64,000 nt of DNA from positions 124,001 through 188,000 of the forward strand of contig CANRLR010000002.1 in assembly GCA_947631505.1 (NCBI GenBank), in the 5' to 3' direction. Both the position numbers and the translations under genes were made by a program. Source of the DNA: an uncultured Lachnospiraceae bacterium. Its GTDB lineage: Bacteria; Bacillota; Clostridia; Lachnospirales; Lachnospiraceae. Below the pieces are notes generated by a model that did no database searches, was not told the origin of the DNA, and saw only the letters and a list, made by a program, of their open reading frames with translations. Shown here piece by piece: positions 1 to 9,058 of this stretch (position 1 is its first letter; the number at the start of each line of letters is the position of its first letter).

Positions 1-1302
1 TTTTTGGAAATTGAGACACCGATTCTCAATAAGAGTACCCCGGAGGGGGCGAGAGATTATTTAGTGCCGAGCCGGGTGCATCCGGGCAGTTTTTATGCCC
101 TGCCACAGAGTCCGCAGCTGTTCAAACAGTTGTTGATGTGTTCCGGCTATGACCGTTATTTCCAGATTGCAAAATGTTTCCGTGATGAAGATCTGCGTGC
201 AGACCGTCAGCCGGAATTTACGCAGATCGATATGGAGCTTTCCTTTGTTGATGTGGATGATGTGATAGATGTCAATGAGCGTCTGCTGCAGAAGATGTTC
301 CGGCTCATTGATGTGGAGGTTCCGCTTCCGATTCCACGAATGACATGGCAGGAGGCGATGGACCGGTATGGTTCAGATAAGCCAGATACCCGTTTTGGCA
401 TGGAATTAAAAGATGTGACAGAGGTCGTGAAAGGCTGTGGATTCGGTGTGTTTACCGGAGCAATTGAAAACGGTGGTTCTGTCCGTGGTATTAATGCCAA
501 AGGGCAGGGGGCGATGCCTCGTAAAAAAATCGATAAACTGGTCGGTTTCGCAAAGGATTTTGGGGCAAAAGGACTTGCCTATCTATGTATTCAGGAAGAT
601 GGCACATATAAATCCTCTTTTGCAAAATTTATGACAGAAGAAGAAATGAATGCCCTTGTAAAAGCGATGGAGGGAGAATCAGGAGACCTGCTTCTCTTCG
701 CTGCGGATAAAAATAAAGTGGTCTGGGATGTTCTTGGCAATCTGCGTCTGGAACTTGCCCGTCAGATGGATTTATTAGACAAGAACGTATACAAATTCCT
801 TTGGGTGACGGAGTTCCCGCTGCTTGAGTTCAATGAAGAACTGGGACGTTATCAGGCGATGCATCATCCGTTTACTATGCCGATGGAGGAAGATCTGCCG
901 TTTTTGGATTCGGACCCCGGCCGTGTTCGTGCACAGGCATATGATATTGTGTTAAATGGTACGGAAATCGGTGGTGGTTCCATTCGTATTCACCAGAATG
1001 ATATTCAGGAAAAAATGTTTGAAGCACTTGGCTTTACAAAAGAGGCTGCTTACAGCCAGTTTGGCTTTTTGCTGGATGCCTTCAGATTCGGAGTACCGCC
1101 TCATGCAGGTCTGGCCTATGGGCTTGACCGTTTGGTCATGCTTATGACAAAGGAAGACAGTATTCGTGAAGTCATTGCCTTTCCGAAGGTCAAGGATGCA
1201 TCCTGTCTTATGACGGAGGCACCGAATGTAGTGGATCCTGTTCAGCTGGAGGAACTTGGTATTGAAATCACACCACAGGAACAGGATGGGGATAAAGAGT
1301 GA
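1..1302 (+). CDS. aspS: Aspartyl-tRNA synthetase, 5'-truncated by the window edge
   Basis: This class II synthetase charges tRNA-Asp with aspartate in the cytosol. The first base of the window is already inside the gene; about 433 codons remain, so the N-terminal anticodon-binding OB domain is outside. Visible are class II motif 2 ([16 protein letters not shown], about residues 59-74), the bacterial GAD insertion (about 140-260) and motif 3 ([12 protein letters not shown], about 370-381). No frame break is seen. The TGA stop overlaps the GTG start of the next gene, so the two are probably co-transcribed. Identity is secure; only the true start is unknown. Confidence 0.97.
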   Translation, partial: FLEIETPILNKSTPEGARDYLVPSRVHPGSFYALPQSPQLFKQLLMCSGYDRYFQIAKCFRDEDLRADRQPEFTQIDMELSFVDVDDVIDVNERLLQKMFRLIDVEVPLPIPRMTWQEAMDRYGSDKPDTRFGMELKDVTEVVKGCGFGVFTGAIENGGSVRGINAKGQGAMPRKKIDKLVGFAKDFGAKGLAYLCIQEDGTYKSSFAKFMTEEEMNALVKAMEGESGDLLLFAADKNKVVWDVLGNLRLELARQMDLLDKNVYKFLWVTEFPLLEFNEELGRYQAMHHPFTMPMEEDLPFLDSDPGRVRAQAYDIVLNGTEIGGGSIRIHQNDIQEKMFEALGFTKEAAYSQFGFLLDAFRFGVPPHAGLAYGLDRLVMLMTKEDSIREVIAFPKVKDASCLMTEAPNVVDPVQLEELGIEITPQEQDGDKE

Positions 1303-1580
1303 TTGTTAAAATAATACTGGGATATTTGGTAATTGTGAATATAGCTGCTTTTTTAGCGATGTGCATGGACAAAAGAAAAGCGGAAAGAGGGAAGTGGAGA
1401 ATCCCGGAGAAGACGTTGTTTCTTTTGTCCTTTGCCGGGGGGAGTATCGGAGCAATAGTGGGAATGTATACGTTTCGACATAAGACAAAGCATACGAAAT
1501 TTGTCATTGGAATGCCTGTGATTTTGATGATTCATCTTGTAATTGCCGGCATCCTTTTGAAACAAATATATTTTGGGTGA
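1299..1580 (+). CDS. DUF1294 family small membrane protein
   Basis: A 93-residue integral membrane protein with hydrophobic segments near residues 1-20, 40-58 and 70-90. The cytosolic stretch [18 protein letters not shown] followed by a Gly-rich segment and FRHKTKH matches the DUF1294 signature (basic DKR, RIPE, then HKT). The start is GTG, overlapping the aspS stop in the form GTGA, which implies translational coupling. Family function is unknown, so none is claimed. The product is of normal length for the family and looks intact. Confidence 0.85.
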   Translation: MIVKIILGYLVIVNIAAFLAMCMDKRKAERGKWRIPEKTLFLLSFAGGSIGAIVGMYTFRHKTKHTKFVIGMPVILMIHLVIAGILLKQIYFG

Positions 1581-1606
1581 AGAGCCAGAAGAATGGAGGT
1601 AGAAAA

Positions 1607-2650
1607 ATGAGTGTAGTAACAAAGCCTTTTGGTAAGACGAAAGAGGGAAAAGAAGTAACGTTATATGAAATTACGAATCAAAATCAGATGACGGTATCTT
1701 TTCTCGACTTAGGAGCGGTAATTGTAAATTTGGTCATTCCTGATAAAAACGGAAAACGGGATGACATTGTTCTTGGTTATGACAATGTGGCACAATATGA
1801 AGAAAATGGTGCTTCCTATGGTGCATTTTTGGGACGTCAGAGCAATCGTGTGGCAGGAGCAGCATTTACCATTAACGGGGAGACGTATCATCTTGAGAAA
1901 AATGACGGGAATAACTGTCTTCATAGTGGTCATCCGGGATTTCACCGCGTGATGTACAAGGCGGAGACATCTGAAAACAGTATAACCTTTTCCCGTGTCA
2001 GCCCGGACGGGGAACAGGGTTTTCCGGGAAATCTGAATGTCTCAGTTACCTATACGGTAACCGGGGATAATGAACTGCAGATCGATTATAAAGCGGTTTC
2101 CGATAAGGATACGCTCTGTAATCTGACAAATCACAGCTATTTCAATTTAAAAGGTCATGATGGCGGAACGATTCTTGACCATGAAGTTTATGTGAAGGCA
2201 AATGGATTTACCGAAACGAATGATGAGTTAATTCCAACGGGAACGATTGTGGATGTTACAGGTACACCGATGGACTTTAGAACAAAGAAAGCCCTCGGAA
2301 AAGAAATCGGTGCAGATTATGAACCGCTCCGGCAGGGAAATGGTTATGACCATAATTTTGTTTTGGATAAGGCAGAGGGAGTTTTTGAAAAAGTGGCAGA
2401 AGTTTCGGAAGAGACAACAGGGCGTAAAATGGAAGTATTTACTGATTTGCCGGGCATGCAGATGTATGCAGGGAACTTTATCGGCCATGAACCGGGCAAA
2501 AACGGCACTGTTTATGAAAACCGTACGGGTGTATGTTTTGAAACACAGTTATTTCCGAACTCAATGCATATTCCGGAATTTAAGAGCAGTCTGCTGAGAG
2601 CAGGAGAGGAATTTACATCAAAAACAGTTTATAAGTTTAGCTGGAAATAA
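1607..2650 (+). CDS. galM: Aldose 1-epimerase (galactose mutarotase)
   Basis: Interconverts alpha and beta anomers of galactose or glucose in the cytosol. The 347-residue product has the mutarotase signatures: an NRV substrate-binding segment near residue 80 (GRQSNRVAGA), the catalytic histidine in NLTNHSYFNLKG (about residue 175) and the catalytic glutamate in CFETQLFPNS near the C-terminus. An upstream in-frame ATG at 1577 exists, but 1607 is preferred because GGAGGT lies at 1595-1600, seven bases before it. A hairpin terminator follows at 2662. No other Leloir genes are nearby. Confidence 0.94.
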   Translation: MSVVTKPFGKTKEGKEVTLYEITNQNQMTVSFLDLGAVIVNLVIPDKNGKRDDIVLGYDNVAQYEENGASYGAFLGRQSNRVAGAAFTINGETYHLEKNDGNNCLHSGHPGFHRVMYKAETSENSITFSRVSPDGEQGFPGNLNVSVTYTVTGDNELQIDYKAVSDKDTLCNLTNHSYFNLKGHDGGTILDHEVYVKANGFTETNDELIPTGTIVDVTGTPMDFRTKKALGKEIGADYEPLRQGNGYDHNFVLDKAEGVFEKVAEVSEETTGRKMEVFTDLPGMQMYAGNFIGHEPGKNGTVYENRTGVCFETQLFPNSMHIPEFKSSLLRAGEEFTSKTVYKFSWK

Positions 2651-2980
2651 TAATAAAAAGAAAAGGAAGATGGCGGGGTACCATCTTCCTTTCTATTATT
2701 AAAAAGAGGAGAAAGTTTGGTATATCATATATCATACCAAAACAATTATGAAAAAAAGAATCTTGTTAACTCTTTTACAAGATTTAGTATACTGTTCATA
2801 TATGTGTATAGTTTTTCTAAAATGTAAAATAATTATGAACGAACCTTTAAAATGATATGGCTGCCATTATAGAAAGGAAGGGAATAACGAAACAAGATAT
2901 GGTTGAATACTATAAAAGAAAGGATTGCAAAATAGAGACAGACAGATTTTGCAGGATAGAAATACGAAAAGGAGTGTCGG
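2651..2980. other. Intergenic region with two dyads and a possible promoter
   Basis: After the galM terminator, this AT-rich gap holds two inverted repeats: TTTGGTAT/ATACCAAA (2716-2723 and 2734-2741) and AATCTTGT/ACAAGATT (2759-2766 and 2777-2784). A TATACT hexamer follows at 2788-2793, with TTGTTA at 2763-2768 as a weak -35 (19-base spacer). The dyads overlap the -35 side, so a repressor site for the following gene is possible. A 34-codon ATG reading frame at 2899 overlaps the next gene's start and is not called. Confidence 0.35.
2662..2692 (+). terminator. Probable terminator after galM
   Basis: A 12-bp inverted repeat (arms 2662-2673 and 2681-2692, loop CGGGGTA) lies 12 bases after the galM stop. 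A-rich sequence precedes it, and the 3' arm ends in TTT followed by a mixed T/A tract. The U-run is imperfect, so efficiency is uncertain; the A-rich 5' flank would also let it act on the other strand. Confidence 0.65.
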
Positions 2981-3415
2981 GTGGTGCAAAGTGTATTAGG
3001 TAAACTGATTCAGCGGGAATTTGGGAAAGAACGCTATAGCATTTATTCAGATAAATTAAGTAAAAAAGAAAGTATGGATATTTTTTGTGATATTTATGAA
3101 ACTCTTCGGAATCAGCCGTCGGATTACTTAAATGAATCCTTGAAGGGCTTACTGGAATCGGTACAGACATCTGTGCGGATCAGCCGGAATTTCATGGCAA
3201 TCAGTATAGGGGCATTAGTCGCCGTTGTACTTTTATTGTGTCTTGGTTTATCATTCTATGTTCTCATTCCTGCAATTGGTGTGATTGGAATCTGTTATTT
3301 CTATAAATTAGCAGAATATATGAAAAACCGATATTGTGATAAAGATGTAAAAATTGTTCTGATTTATAAAATTGCTCTTTTTCACCTTTTGGAAGAAAAT
3401 TGTTTACAAAAATGA
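2981..3415 (+). CDS. Small two-helix membrane protein of unknown function
   Basis: A 144-residue protein I do not recognise. The N-terminal 70 residues are soluble and charged (KERYSIYSDKLSKKESMD) and contain no obvious catalytic motif. Two adjacent hydrophobic helices lie at about 71-92 and 93-110, followed by a basic C-terminal tail. Translation starts at GTG 2981 or GTG 2984, with AAAAGGAG at 2966-2973 as ribosome binding site. It stands alone between galM and the thiC riboswitch. Coding potential is supported by the binding site and the membrane-protein composition, not by homology. Confidence 0.65.
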   Translation: MVQSVLGKLIQREFGKERYSIYSDKLSKKESMDIFCDIYETLRNQPSDYLNESLKGLLESVQTSVRISRNFMAISIGALVAVVLLLCLGLSFYVLIPAIGVIGICYFYKLAEYMKNRYCDKDVKIVLIYKIALFHLLEENCLQK

Positions 3416-3434
3416 AATACTAAGTTATACTGAT

Positions 3435-3521
3435 TGTAACTGGGGAGCTTGTAAACAGGCTGAGAGGAAGGTGTGACCTTCGACCCACTGACCTGATGTG
3501 GGTAATGCCAACGTAGGAATC
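3435..3521 (+). promoter_or_regulatory. TPP riboswitch aptamer (THI element)
   Basis: The conserved aptamer blocks are present in order: GGGGAGC (3442-3448), AGGCTGAGAGGAAG (3457-3470), GACC, the P4/P5 region CTGACCTGATGTGGGTAATGC, and the closing CCAACGTAGG (3509-3518). It lies just upstream of thiC, the usual target of thiamin pyrophosphate control in Firmicutes. A terminator hairpin 16 bases downstream makes this a transcription-attenuating switch: ligand binding should favour termination. Confidence 0.96.
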
Positions 3522-3536
3522 ATAAAGTGAACTCCA

Positions 3537-3570
3537 GAACCGCATTACATCACAATGTGGTTCTTTTTTT
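3537..3570 (+). terminator. Riboswitch expression-platform terminator
   Basis: A 10-bp stem (GAACCGCATT, 3537-3546, with AATGTGGTTC, 3554-3563, one G-T pair) and a 7-base loop are followed by seven T residues. It sits between the TPP aptamer and thiC, so it is the regulated terminator of the leader. GC-rich sequence with a small dyad (CCTGC/GCAGG) follows at about 3603-3618 before the thiC ribosome binding site. Confidence 0.92.
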
Positions 3571-3663
3571 GTTACAATGTCAACGCTTGTCCCGAACGCC
3601 GGGCCTGCTTGGCGGCAGGGAAAAACTGTCGTATCATATCAAAAAAAATCGGAGGTAACACAA

Positions 3664-4992
3664 ATGAGTGAATACATAACACAGATGGATGCTGCAAGAA
3701 AGGGAATTATTACACCGGAAATGAAAGCAGTAAGCGAATACGAAAATATGGATGTTGAAGTTCTATGCGAATTCGTGGGAAAAGGACAAATTGTCATTCC
3801 TGCCAATAAAAACCATAAATGTCTGAGACCTTATGGAATTGGAAATAAGTTGAAAACGAAGATTAATGTCAATCTGGGAACAAGCAGGGATTGTCTGGAT
3901 ATGGATGTGGAGATGCAGAAGGTGCAGGCGGCAATTGATATGGGTGCCGAAGCTATAATGGATCTGAGCTCTTTCGGAGATACGCAGAAATTCCGGCGGA
4001 AGCTGACAAGTGAGTGCCCGGCAGTAATTGGTACAGTTCCTATTTATGATGCCGTTGTCTATTATAACAAGGCATTGAAGGATATAACATCTGATGAGTG
4101 GATGGATGTTGTCCGTATGCATGCAGAGGATGGTGTGGATTTTATGACCATTCACTGTGGAATTAACCGTGCAACCGCAGAGCGGTTCAAACAGAATCTT
4201 CGCCATACAAACATTGTATCTCGTGGTGGTTCCATTATTTTTGCATGGATGGAACTCACGGGAAATGAAAATCCGTTCTATGAGCGTTATGACGAATTGC
4301 TGGATATTTGTGAGCAGTATGATGTGACAATTAGTCTTGGAGATGCCTGCCGGCCGGGAAGTATTGAAGATGCAGGTGATATCTCCCAGATTTCTGAGCT
4401 GGTGGCATTGGGAGAATTAACACAGCGTGCCTGGGAGCATAATGTTCAGGTGATGATCGAGGGACCGGGACATATGCCATTAAATCAGATTCGTGCGAAT
4501 ATGGAAATTGAGCAGACAGTATGTAAAGGAGCTCCCTTTTATGTATTGGGACCATTAGTGACAGATGTGGCACCGGGTTATGACCATATTACTAGTGCAA
4601 TCGGCGGTGCGATTGCTGCTACATACGGTGCTTCTTTCCTCTGTTATGTAACGCCGGCAGAACATCTCCGGCTTCCGACTGTTGAGGATGTAAAAGAGGG
4701 GATTATTGCCTCCAAAATTGCAGCACATGCAGCGGATGTGGCAAAGGGAATTCCGGGGGCAAAGGAATGGGATTATGAAATGAGTGAAGCGAGAAGGAAC
4801 TTAGACTGGGAAAAACAGTTCGAGCTGGCAATGGATTCGGAAAAAGCACGTAGATACCGTGCAGAGAGCAAGCCGGAAAAAGAAGATACCTGTACGATGT
4901 GTGGTAAGATGTGTGCTGTCCGCAACATCAATAAAATTCTTCGTGGTGAAGATGTCGATATTATGGACGAACCGAACTTTACATTTTTATAA
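3664..4992 (+). CDS. thiC: Phosphomethylpyrimidine synthase ThiC (short form)
   Basis: Radical SAM enzyme that rearranges aminoimidazole ribotide into hydroxymethylpyrimidine phosphate for thiamin synthesis. The 442-residue product is the short bacterial/archaeal form. Family blocks seen include [12 protein letters not shown], the metal-binding region [27 protein letters not shown] and the C-terminal cluster motif [10 protein letters not shown]. The cysteines read CX2CX3C, one residue tighter than the textbook CX2CX4C. The start at 3664 follows GGAGGTAAC (3651-3659); an in-frame extension to 3577 has no binding site and overlaps the riboswitch leader. It is a single-gene unit here; no other thi genes are visible. 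Confidence 0.96.
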   Translation: MSEYITQMDAARKGIITPEMKAVSEYENMDVEVLCEFVGKGQIVIPANKNHKCLRPYGIGNKLKTKINVNLGTSRDCLDMDVEMQKVQAAIDMGAEAIMDLSSFGDTQKFRRKLTSECPAVIGTVPIYDAVVYYNKALKDITSDEWMDVVRMHAEDGVDFMTIHCGINRATAERFKQNLRHTNIVSRGGSIIFAWMELTGNENPFYERYDELLDICEQYDVTISLGDACRPGSIEDAGDISQISELVALGELTQRAWEHNVQVMIEGPGHMPLNQIRANMEIEQTVCKGAPFYVLGPLVTDVAPGYDHITSAIGGAIAATYGASFLCYVTPAEHLRLPTVEDVKEGIIASKIAAHAADVAKGIPGAKEWDYEMSEARRNLDWEKQFELAMDSEKARRYRAESKPEKEDTCTMCGKMCAVRNINKILRGEDVDIMDEPNFTFL

Positions 4993-5067
4993 AAAAATGC
5001 TACAATAAAATGGATAGTACGGACAGATACATTTGGTGGTTGCAGCATGATAGTGGAGGTGTAGCAG

Positions 5068-6156
5068 GTGATTTCAAATCAGATTTTGCAAAATACAATT
5101 GATGGCCTGAAGGGGATTACAAAGATTGATTTGTGTGTGATGGATACAGAGGGAAATATGTTGGCAGATACCGGTATTGATACGGAGAAATATCAGAATG
5201 CCACCCGCGATTTTGTAAATTCGGCGGCGGATTCCCAGACATTACATGGAAATCAGTTTTTTAAAGTGTATGATGAGAGCCAGCTTGAATATGTGGTAAT
5301 GGCAAAGGGAGATTCTGAAGAAGCATATACATACGGAAAGATAACGGTATTTCAGATTCAGAATCTTTTAGTTGCTTATAAAGAGCGGTATGATAAGGAT
5401 AATTTTATTAAAAATCTTCTGTTAGATAATCTGTTAATGGTGGATATTTTTAATCGTGCGAAAAAACTTCACATTGAAATGGATGCCAGACGTGTCGTGT
5501 ATATTATTGAGACGAGCAAGGAAAAGGATAATGAGGCTTTAGAGACCGTACGGAGTCTGTTTGCCGGTGGAAATAAAGATTTTATAACGGCAGTGGATGA
5601 GAAAAATATTATTTTGGTAAAAGAATTGGGCAGTAAAGAAGTTTATGAGGATCTGGATAAGACCGCACAGGTTATTGTGGATATGTTAAATACGGAGGCA
5701 ATGGCACGTGTACATGTAGCCTACGGAACAATTATAAAAGATATTAAAGAAGTTTCCCGTTCCTATAAGGAAGCCAAAATGGCCTTGGATGTAGGAAAAA
5801 TTTTCTATAATGATAAAAAGGTAATGGCGTACAGCAATCTTGGTATCGGGCGGCTGATTTATCAGCTTCCCATGCCGCTCTGTAAAATGTTCATCAAAGA
5901 GATATTTGCGGACCAGACGCCAAATGATTTTGACGAGGAAACATTGACAACGATTAATAAATTTTTTGAGAATAATCTGAATGTATCGGAAACTTCAAGA
6001 CAACTGTATATTCACAGAAATACGTTAGTATATCGTTTAGATAAATTGCAGAAAAGTACCGGATTAGATTTACGCATTTTTGAAGATGCCATTACATTCC
6101 AAATCGCGCTAATGGTTGTGAAATATATGAATTATTTGGAAACAATTGACTATTGA
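5068..6156 (+). CDS. PucR/CdaR-type helix-turn-helix transcriptional regulator
   Basis: A 362-residue regulator. The C-terminal 60 residues (NNLNVSETSRQLYIHRNTLVYRLDKL...TGLDLR) are the PucR-type HTH_30 domain, in which a PTS-independent helix-turn-helix ends in an HRNTL(V/I)YRL recognition helix. The central part has the GGDEF-like CdaR linker fold, with a variable sensor-like N-terminus (DLCVMDTEGNML). The start is GTG with GGAGGTGT at 5055-5062. It lies 15 bases before ftsE and probably leads the FtsEX operon. Its ligand is not identifiable; sugar-diacid names given to the family should not be transferred. Confidence 0.85.
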   Translation: MISNQILQNTIDGLKGITKIDLCVMDTEGNMLADTGIDTEKYQNATRDFVNSAADSQTLHGNQFFKVYDESQLEYVVMAKGDSEEAYTYGKITVFQIQNLLVAYKERYDKDNFIKNLLLDNLLMVDIFNRAKKLHIEMDARRVVYIIETSKEKDNEALETVRSLFAGGNKDFITAVDEKNIILVKELGSKEVYEDLDKTAQVIVDMLNTEAMARVHVAYGTIIKDIKEVSRSYKEAKMALDVGKIFYNDKKVMAYSNLGIGRLIYQLPMPLCKMFIKEIFADQTPNDFDEETLTTINKFFENNLNVSETSRQLYIHRNTLVYRLDKLQKSTGLDLRIFEDAITFQIALMVVKYMNYLETIDY

Positions 6157-6171
6157 GAGGTGTGATACAGC

Positions 6172-6888
6172 GTGGAAGAGAAGAAAAAATCAATTCCCAT
6201 GATTTTAATGGATCATATTTCAAAACATTATTCTACAGGTGTAGATGCTCTTCGTGATATATCGATTCGGATAGAGAAAGGCGAATTTGTTTTTGTTGTA
6301 GGTAAAAGTGGATCTGGAAAATCCACTTTTATTAAGTTATTGTTAAAAGAGCTGAATCCATCTTCAGGAAAAATTTACGTGGGCGGAAGACAGGTAACGG
6401 AGCTGACACGAAAAAATGTGTCGTTATACCGACGGAAGATCGGTGTGGTATTTCAGGATTTCCGGCTTTTGAAAAATAAAACGGTTTATGAGAATATAGC
6501 CTTTGCCCAGCAGATAATCGGAATGAATAGACGGGAAATTGCAAGGAATGTTTCGATTATGCTGGAGATGGTAGGTTTAAAGGGGAAAGAAAATGTTTAT
6601 CCGGGGGAATTATCCGGTGGGGAGCAGCAGCGTGTGGCGATAGCCAGAGCCTTGATAAACCAGCCCGCCATTCTGCTGGCCGATGAGCCGACAGGGAATT
6701 TGGATCCTCAAACGGCATGGGATATTATGATGCTGCTGCAGGAAGTAAATAATATAGGGACAACAGTTGTCGTTGTAACGCATAATAATGATATTGTGGA
6801 TATGATGCAAAAGCGTGTGATTACTCTTCATAAGGGGAATCTGATCAGTGATGAACAAAAGGGCGGTTATCAGTATGAGAGAAATTAA
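6172..6888 (+). CDS. ftsE: Cell division ABC ATPase FtsE
   Basis: ATPase half of the FtsEX complex, which controls peptidoglycan hydrolases at the division site or side wall. The 238-residue protein has Walker A GKSGSGKST (residues 44-52), a Q-loop (VFQDFRLL), the signature LSGGEQQR (about 145) and Walker [13 protein letters not shown] (about 165). The FtsE-typical phrase DFRLLKNKTVYENIA is present. The start is GTG at 6172. The 3' end overlaps ftsX by 14 bases, consistent with coupled translation of the complex. Confidence 0.95.
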   Translation: MEEKKKSIPMILMDHISKHYSTGVDALRDISIRIEKGEFVFVVGKSGSGKSTFIKLLLKELNPSSGKIYVGGRQVTELTRKNVSLYRRKIGVVFQDFRLLKNKTVYENIAFAQQIIGMNRREIARNVSIMLEMVGLKGKENVYPGELSGGEQQRVAIARALINQPAILLADEPTGNLDPQTAWDIMMLLQEVNNIGTTVVVVTHNNDIVDMMQKRVITLHKGNLISDEQKGGYQYERN

Positions 6889-7786
6889 TGTGATTGGATA
6901 TAGTATAAAACAGGGTTTGAAAAATCTGCGTAAAAACCGGATGTTTACGTTAGCTTCCATTGGAACGGTGGCAGCGTGTCTTTTTTTATTTGGATTATTT
7001 TATTTTGTTCTAAGCAATTTCAGGCATATAGTAAAGACTGCAGAGAGTTCTGTCGGAATTTCCGTTTTCTTTGATGAGGGAATGACGGCGGAAGGCATTC
7101 AGATCATCGGGGATGTCATTCAGGCAAGACCGGAAGTGGACCATATGGAGTATATTTCTGCCGAACAGGCATGGGAGAATTTTAAGAAAGAAAATTTTCA
7201 GGATTCGGAGGAATTGGTGGAGAGTTTTGGGGAGGACAATCCTCTGAAAGATTCCGCATCCTATGAAGTATATCTGAAAAATATTGAGGAACAGGATCGT
7301 TTCGTAGAGTATTTGGAAACGGTGAGTGGTGTGCGTGAAGTGAAACGTTCCACGGAAGTGGCAGGGGGATTATCCAGTATCAGTCATTTAGTAGGGGCCG
7401 GCTCTGCGGCTCTTATTCTTGTGCTGCTGTTGGTATCTATTTTCTTGATCCATTCGACCATTTCGACCGGAATCGCAGTGCGAAAACCGGAGATTGCGAT
7501 TATGCGGCTTATGGGGGCTTCGGATTTTTTTATCTGGGCACCATTTATTTTGGAAGGTATTGTAATCGGGATGATTGGTTCGGCACTGCCATTGATTATA
7601 TTGGCTGTCCTGTATGGAAGGATTATTGATTATATTAAGAATCATTTTAGTCTGTTTGCCGGGAATCTGTCGTTTTTAAGTATGGGAGGAGTATTTTCCG
7701 TATTGATTCCGGTCTCTCTGCTTGTGGGAGTGGGAATCGGATTTCTGGGAAGTTATATAACGGTTCGACGGAATCTGTATGTTTAG
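6875..7786 (+). CDS. ftsX: Cell division permease-like protein FtsX
   Basis: Membrane partner of FtsE. The 303-residue protein has an N-terminal basic tail and a first helix (FTLASIGTVAACLFLFGLFYFV). An extracellular loop of about 120 residues (EYISAEQAWENFKKEN) follows, then three C-terminal helices including the FtsX signature IAIMRLMGASDFFIWAPFIL. ATG 6875 is preferred over ATG 6848 because GGGCGG precedes it and FtsX family members normally begin with this helix-adjacent segment. It does not transport a substrate; the family transmits ATPase state to extracellular hydrolases such as the M23 protein encoded next. Confidence 0.95.
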   Translation: MREINVIGYSIKQGLKNLRKNRMFTLASIGTVAACLFLFGLFYFVLSNFRHIVKTAESSVGISVFFDEGMTAEGIQIIGDVIQARPEVDHMEYISAEQAWENFKKENFQDSEELVESFGEDNPLKDSASYEVYLKNIEEQDRFVEYLETVSGVREVKRSTEVAGGLSSISHLVGAGSAALILVLLLVSIFLIHSTISTGIAVRKPEIAIMRLMGASDFFIWAPFILEGIVIGMIGSALPLIILAVLYGRIIDYIKNHFSLFAGNLSFLSMGGVFSVLIPVSLLVGVGIGFLGSYITVRRNLYV

Positions 7787-7804
7787 GTGGAGGGATTTGA
7801 GAGA

Positions 7805-8998
7805 ATGAAGAAGATTTATGTGATTGTTACGGTATTTCTCTGCAGTGCACTTTTATTTACGACCGGGACACATACGCTGGCTGTAAATTATGATAAAAAG
7901 ATAGAAGAAGCGAAGCAGGAAGAAAAGGAATATGAAAAAAAAGCGGAGGAGCTTCAAAAGGACATGGAGGAATTAGAGCAGTCCAGAGAAGATACATTGA
8001 CATATATTGAGAAATTGGATAAAAAGACCGAAAAGGTAGAAATGGATCTGGAAAGGCTTGAGGGGGAAATAGCGGAAACAGAAAACTACCTTGTCTCGGC
8101 GAATAAGGAATTAGAGAAAGCGGAAGCAGAAGAGAAAAAACAGTATGATACAATGAAAAAACGCATAAAGTATATGTATGAAAATGGGAATCAGGATTAT
8201 ATGGATATTCTGTTTCATTCACAAAGTATGGGAGATCTGCTGAACCGTGCTGAGTATGTTGAAAAAATAAGCTCTTATGATAAACGTATTTTTCAAGAGT
8301 ATCAGGAAATGAAACATAAAGTGGAACAGAAGAAAACAGAGATTGAGACAAAGCTGTCGGAACTGGAGGGGCTGAAACAAGACCAGACCATAGAGAAGGA
8401 GGCACTTACAGAATTAAAGAAAAAGAAAAAGGAAGAGATAAAGCAATACGATAAGAATTTGGAAGAATCGCAGGATAAAGCAAATGAGTATGCCGAGCAA
8501 GCGGCAAAGGCAGAGGCAGAAGTAGAGAAATTGCTGGAACAAAAGCAGGATGAAATCAATAAGGCAAATGATGCCGGAGGCGGCGGCTCCGGCGGAGGTG
8601 ACGGCAGTTTAAGATGGCCGTTAAAGGTGTCCGGAAGAATCTCCTCTTCCTTTGGACACCGAAACAGTCCGACAGCAGGAGCAAGCTCTTATCATAAAGG
8701 AATTGATATTGCCGTTTCATCGGGCACTCCGATTGTGGCAGCAGGAACAGGAACGGTCGTGACAGCAGCCTATAGTTCCAGTGCTGGTAATTATGTTATG
8801 ATTTCCCATGGTGACCGTCTGTATACGGTCTATATGCACTGTTCCCGTCTGGCGGTAAAGGCAGGGGATACGGTAGAGAGCGGACAGACGATTGCTTATG
8901 TCGGTTCTACCGGAATATCAACGGGTTCCCATTTGCATTTTGGCGTTTCTAAAAACGGCACCTATGTAAATCCATTGAAATATGTAAATCAGCCGTAG
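7805..8998 (+). CDS. EnvC-like M23 (LytM) peptidase with long coiled coil
   Basis: A secreted murein hydrolase or hydrolase activator of 397 residues. Residues 1-26 are a signal peptide (KKIYVIVTVFLCSALLF). Residues about 30-250 form a charged coiled coil rich in Glu and Lys, followed by a Gly/Ser linker (AGGGGSGGGDGS). The C-terminal LytM domain has the zinc ligands in HKGIDI and HLHFGV, so it looks catalytically competent, unlike degenerate EnvC. ATG 7805 follows GGAGG at 7790-7794. Directly after ftsX, the coiled coil is the likely FtsX contact. Confidence 0.92.
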   Translation: MKKIYVIVTVFLCSALLFTTGTHTLAVNYDKKIEEAKQEEKEYEKKAEELQKDMEELEQSREDTLTYIEKLDKKTEKVEMDLERLEGEIAETENYLVSANKELEKAEAEEKKQYDTMKKRIKYMYENGNQDYMDILFHSQSMGDLLNRAEYVEKISSYDKRIFQEYQEMKHKVEQKKTEIETKLSELEGLKQDQTIEKEALTELKKKKKEEIKQYDKNLEESQDKANEYAEQAAKAEAEVEKLLEQKQDEINKANDAGGGGSGGGDGSLRWPLKVSGRISSSFGHRNSPTAGASSYHKGIDIAVSSGTPIVAAGTGTVVTAAYSSSAGNYVMISHGDRLYTVYMHCSRLAVKAGDTVESGQTIAYVGSTGISTGSHLHFGVSKNGTYVNPLKYVNQP

Positions 8999-9058
8999 TA
9001 ATTGCGTCGGCTGATAAAGCAAAGAAAGTATAAATTAATATTCGGGAGGAATTTTGCG

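Noticed and set aside
2899..3003. 34-codon frame before the small membrane protein
   Set aside because: Overlaps the next gene's start and has no recognisable features; only a moderate purine-rich stretch precedes it.
3577..3663. Longer N-terminus for thiC
   Set aside because: It starts within the riboswitch leader, just after the terminator, and lacks a binding site; GGAGGTAAC supports 3664.
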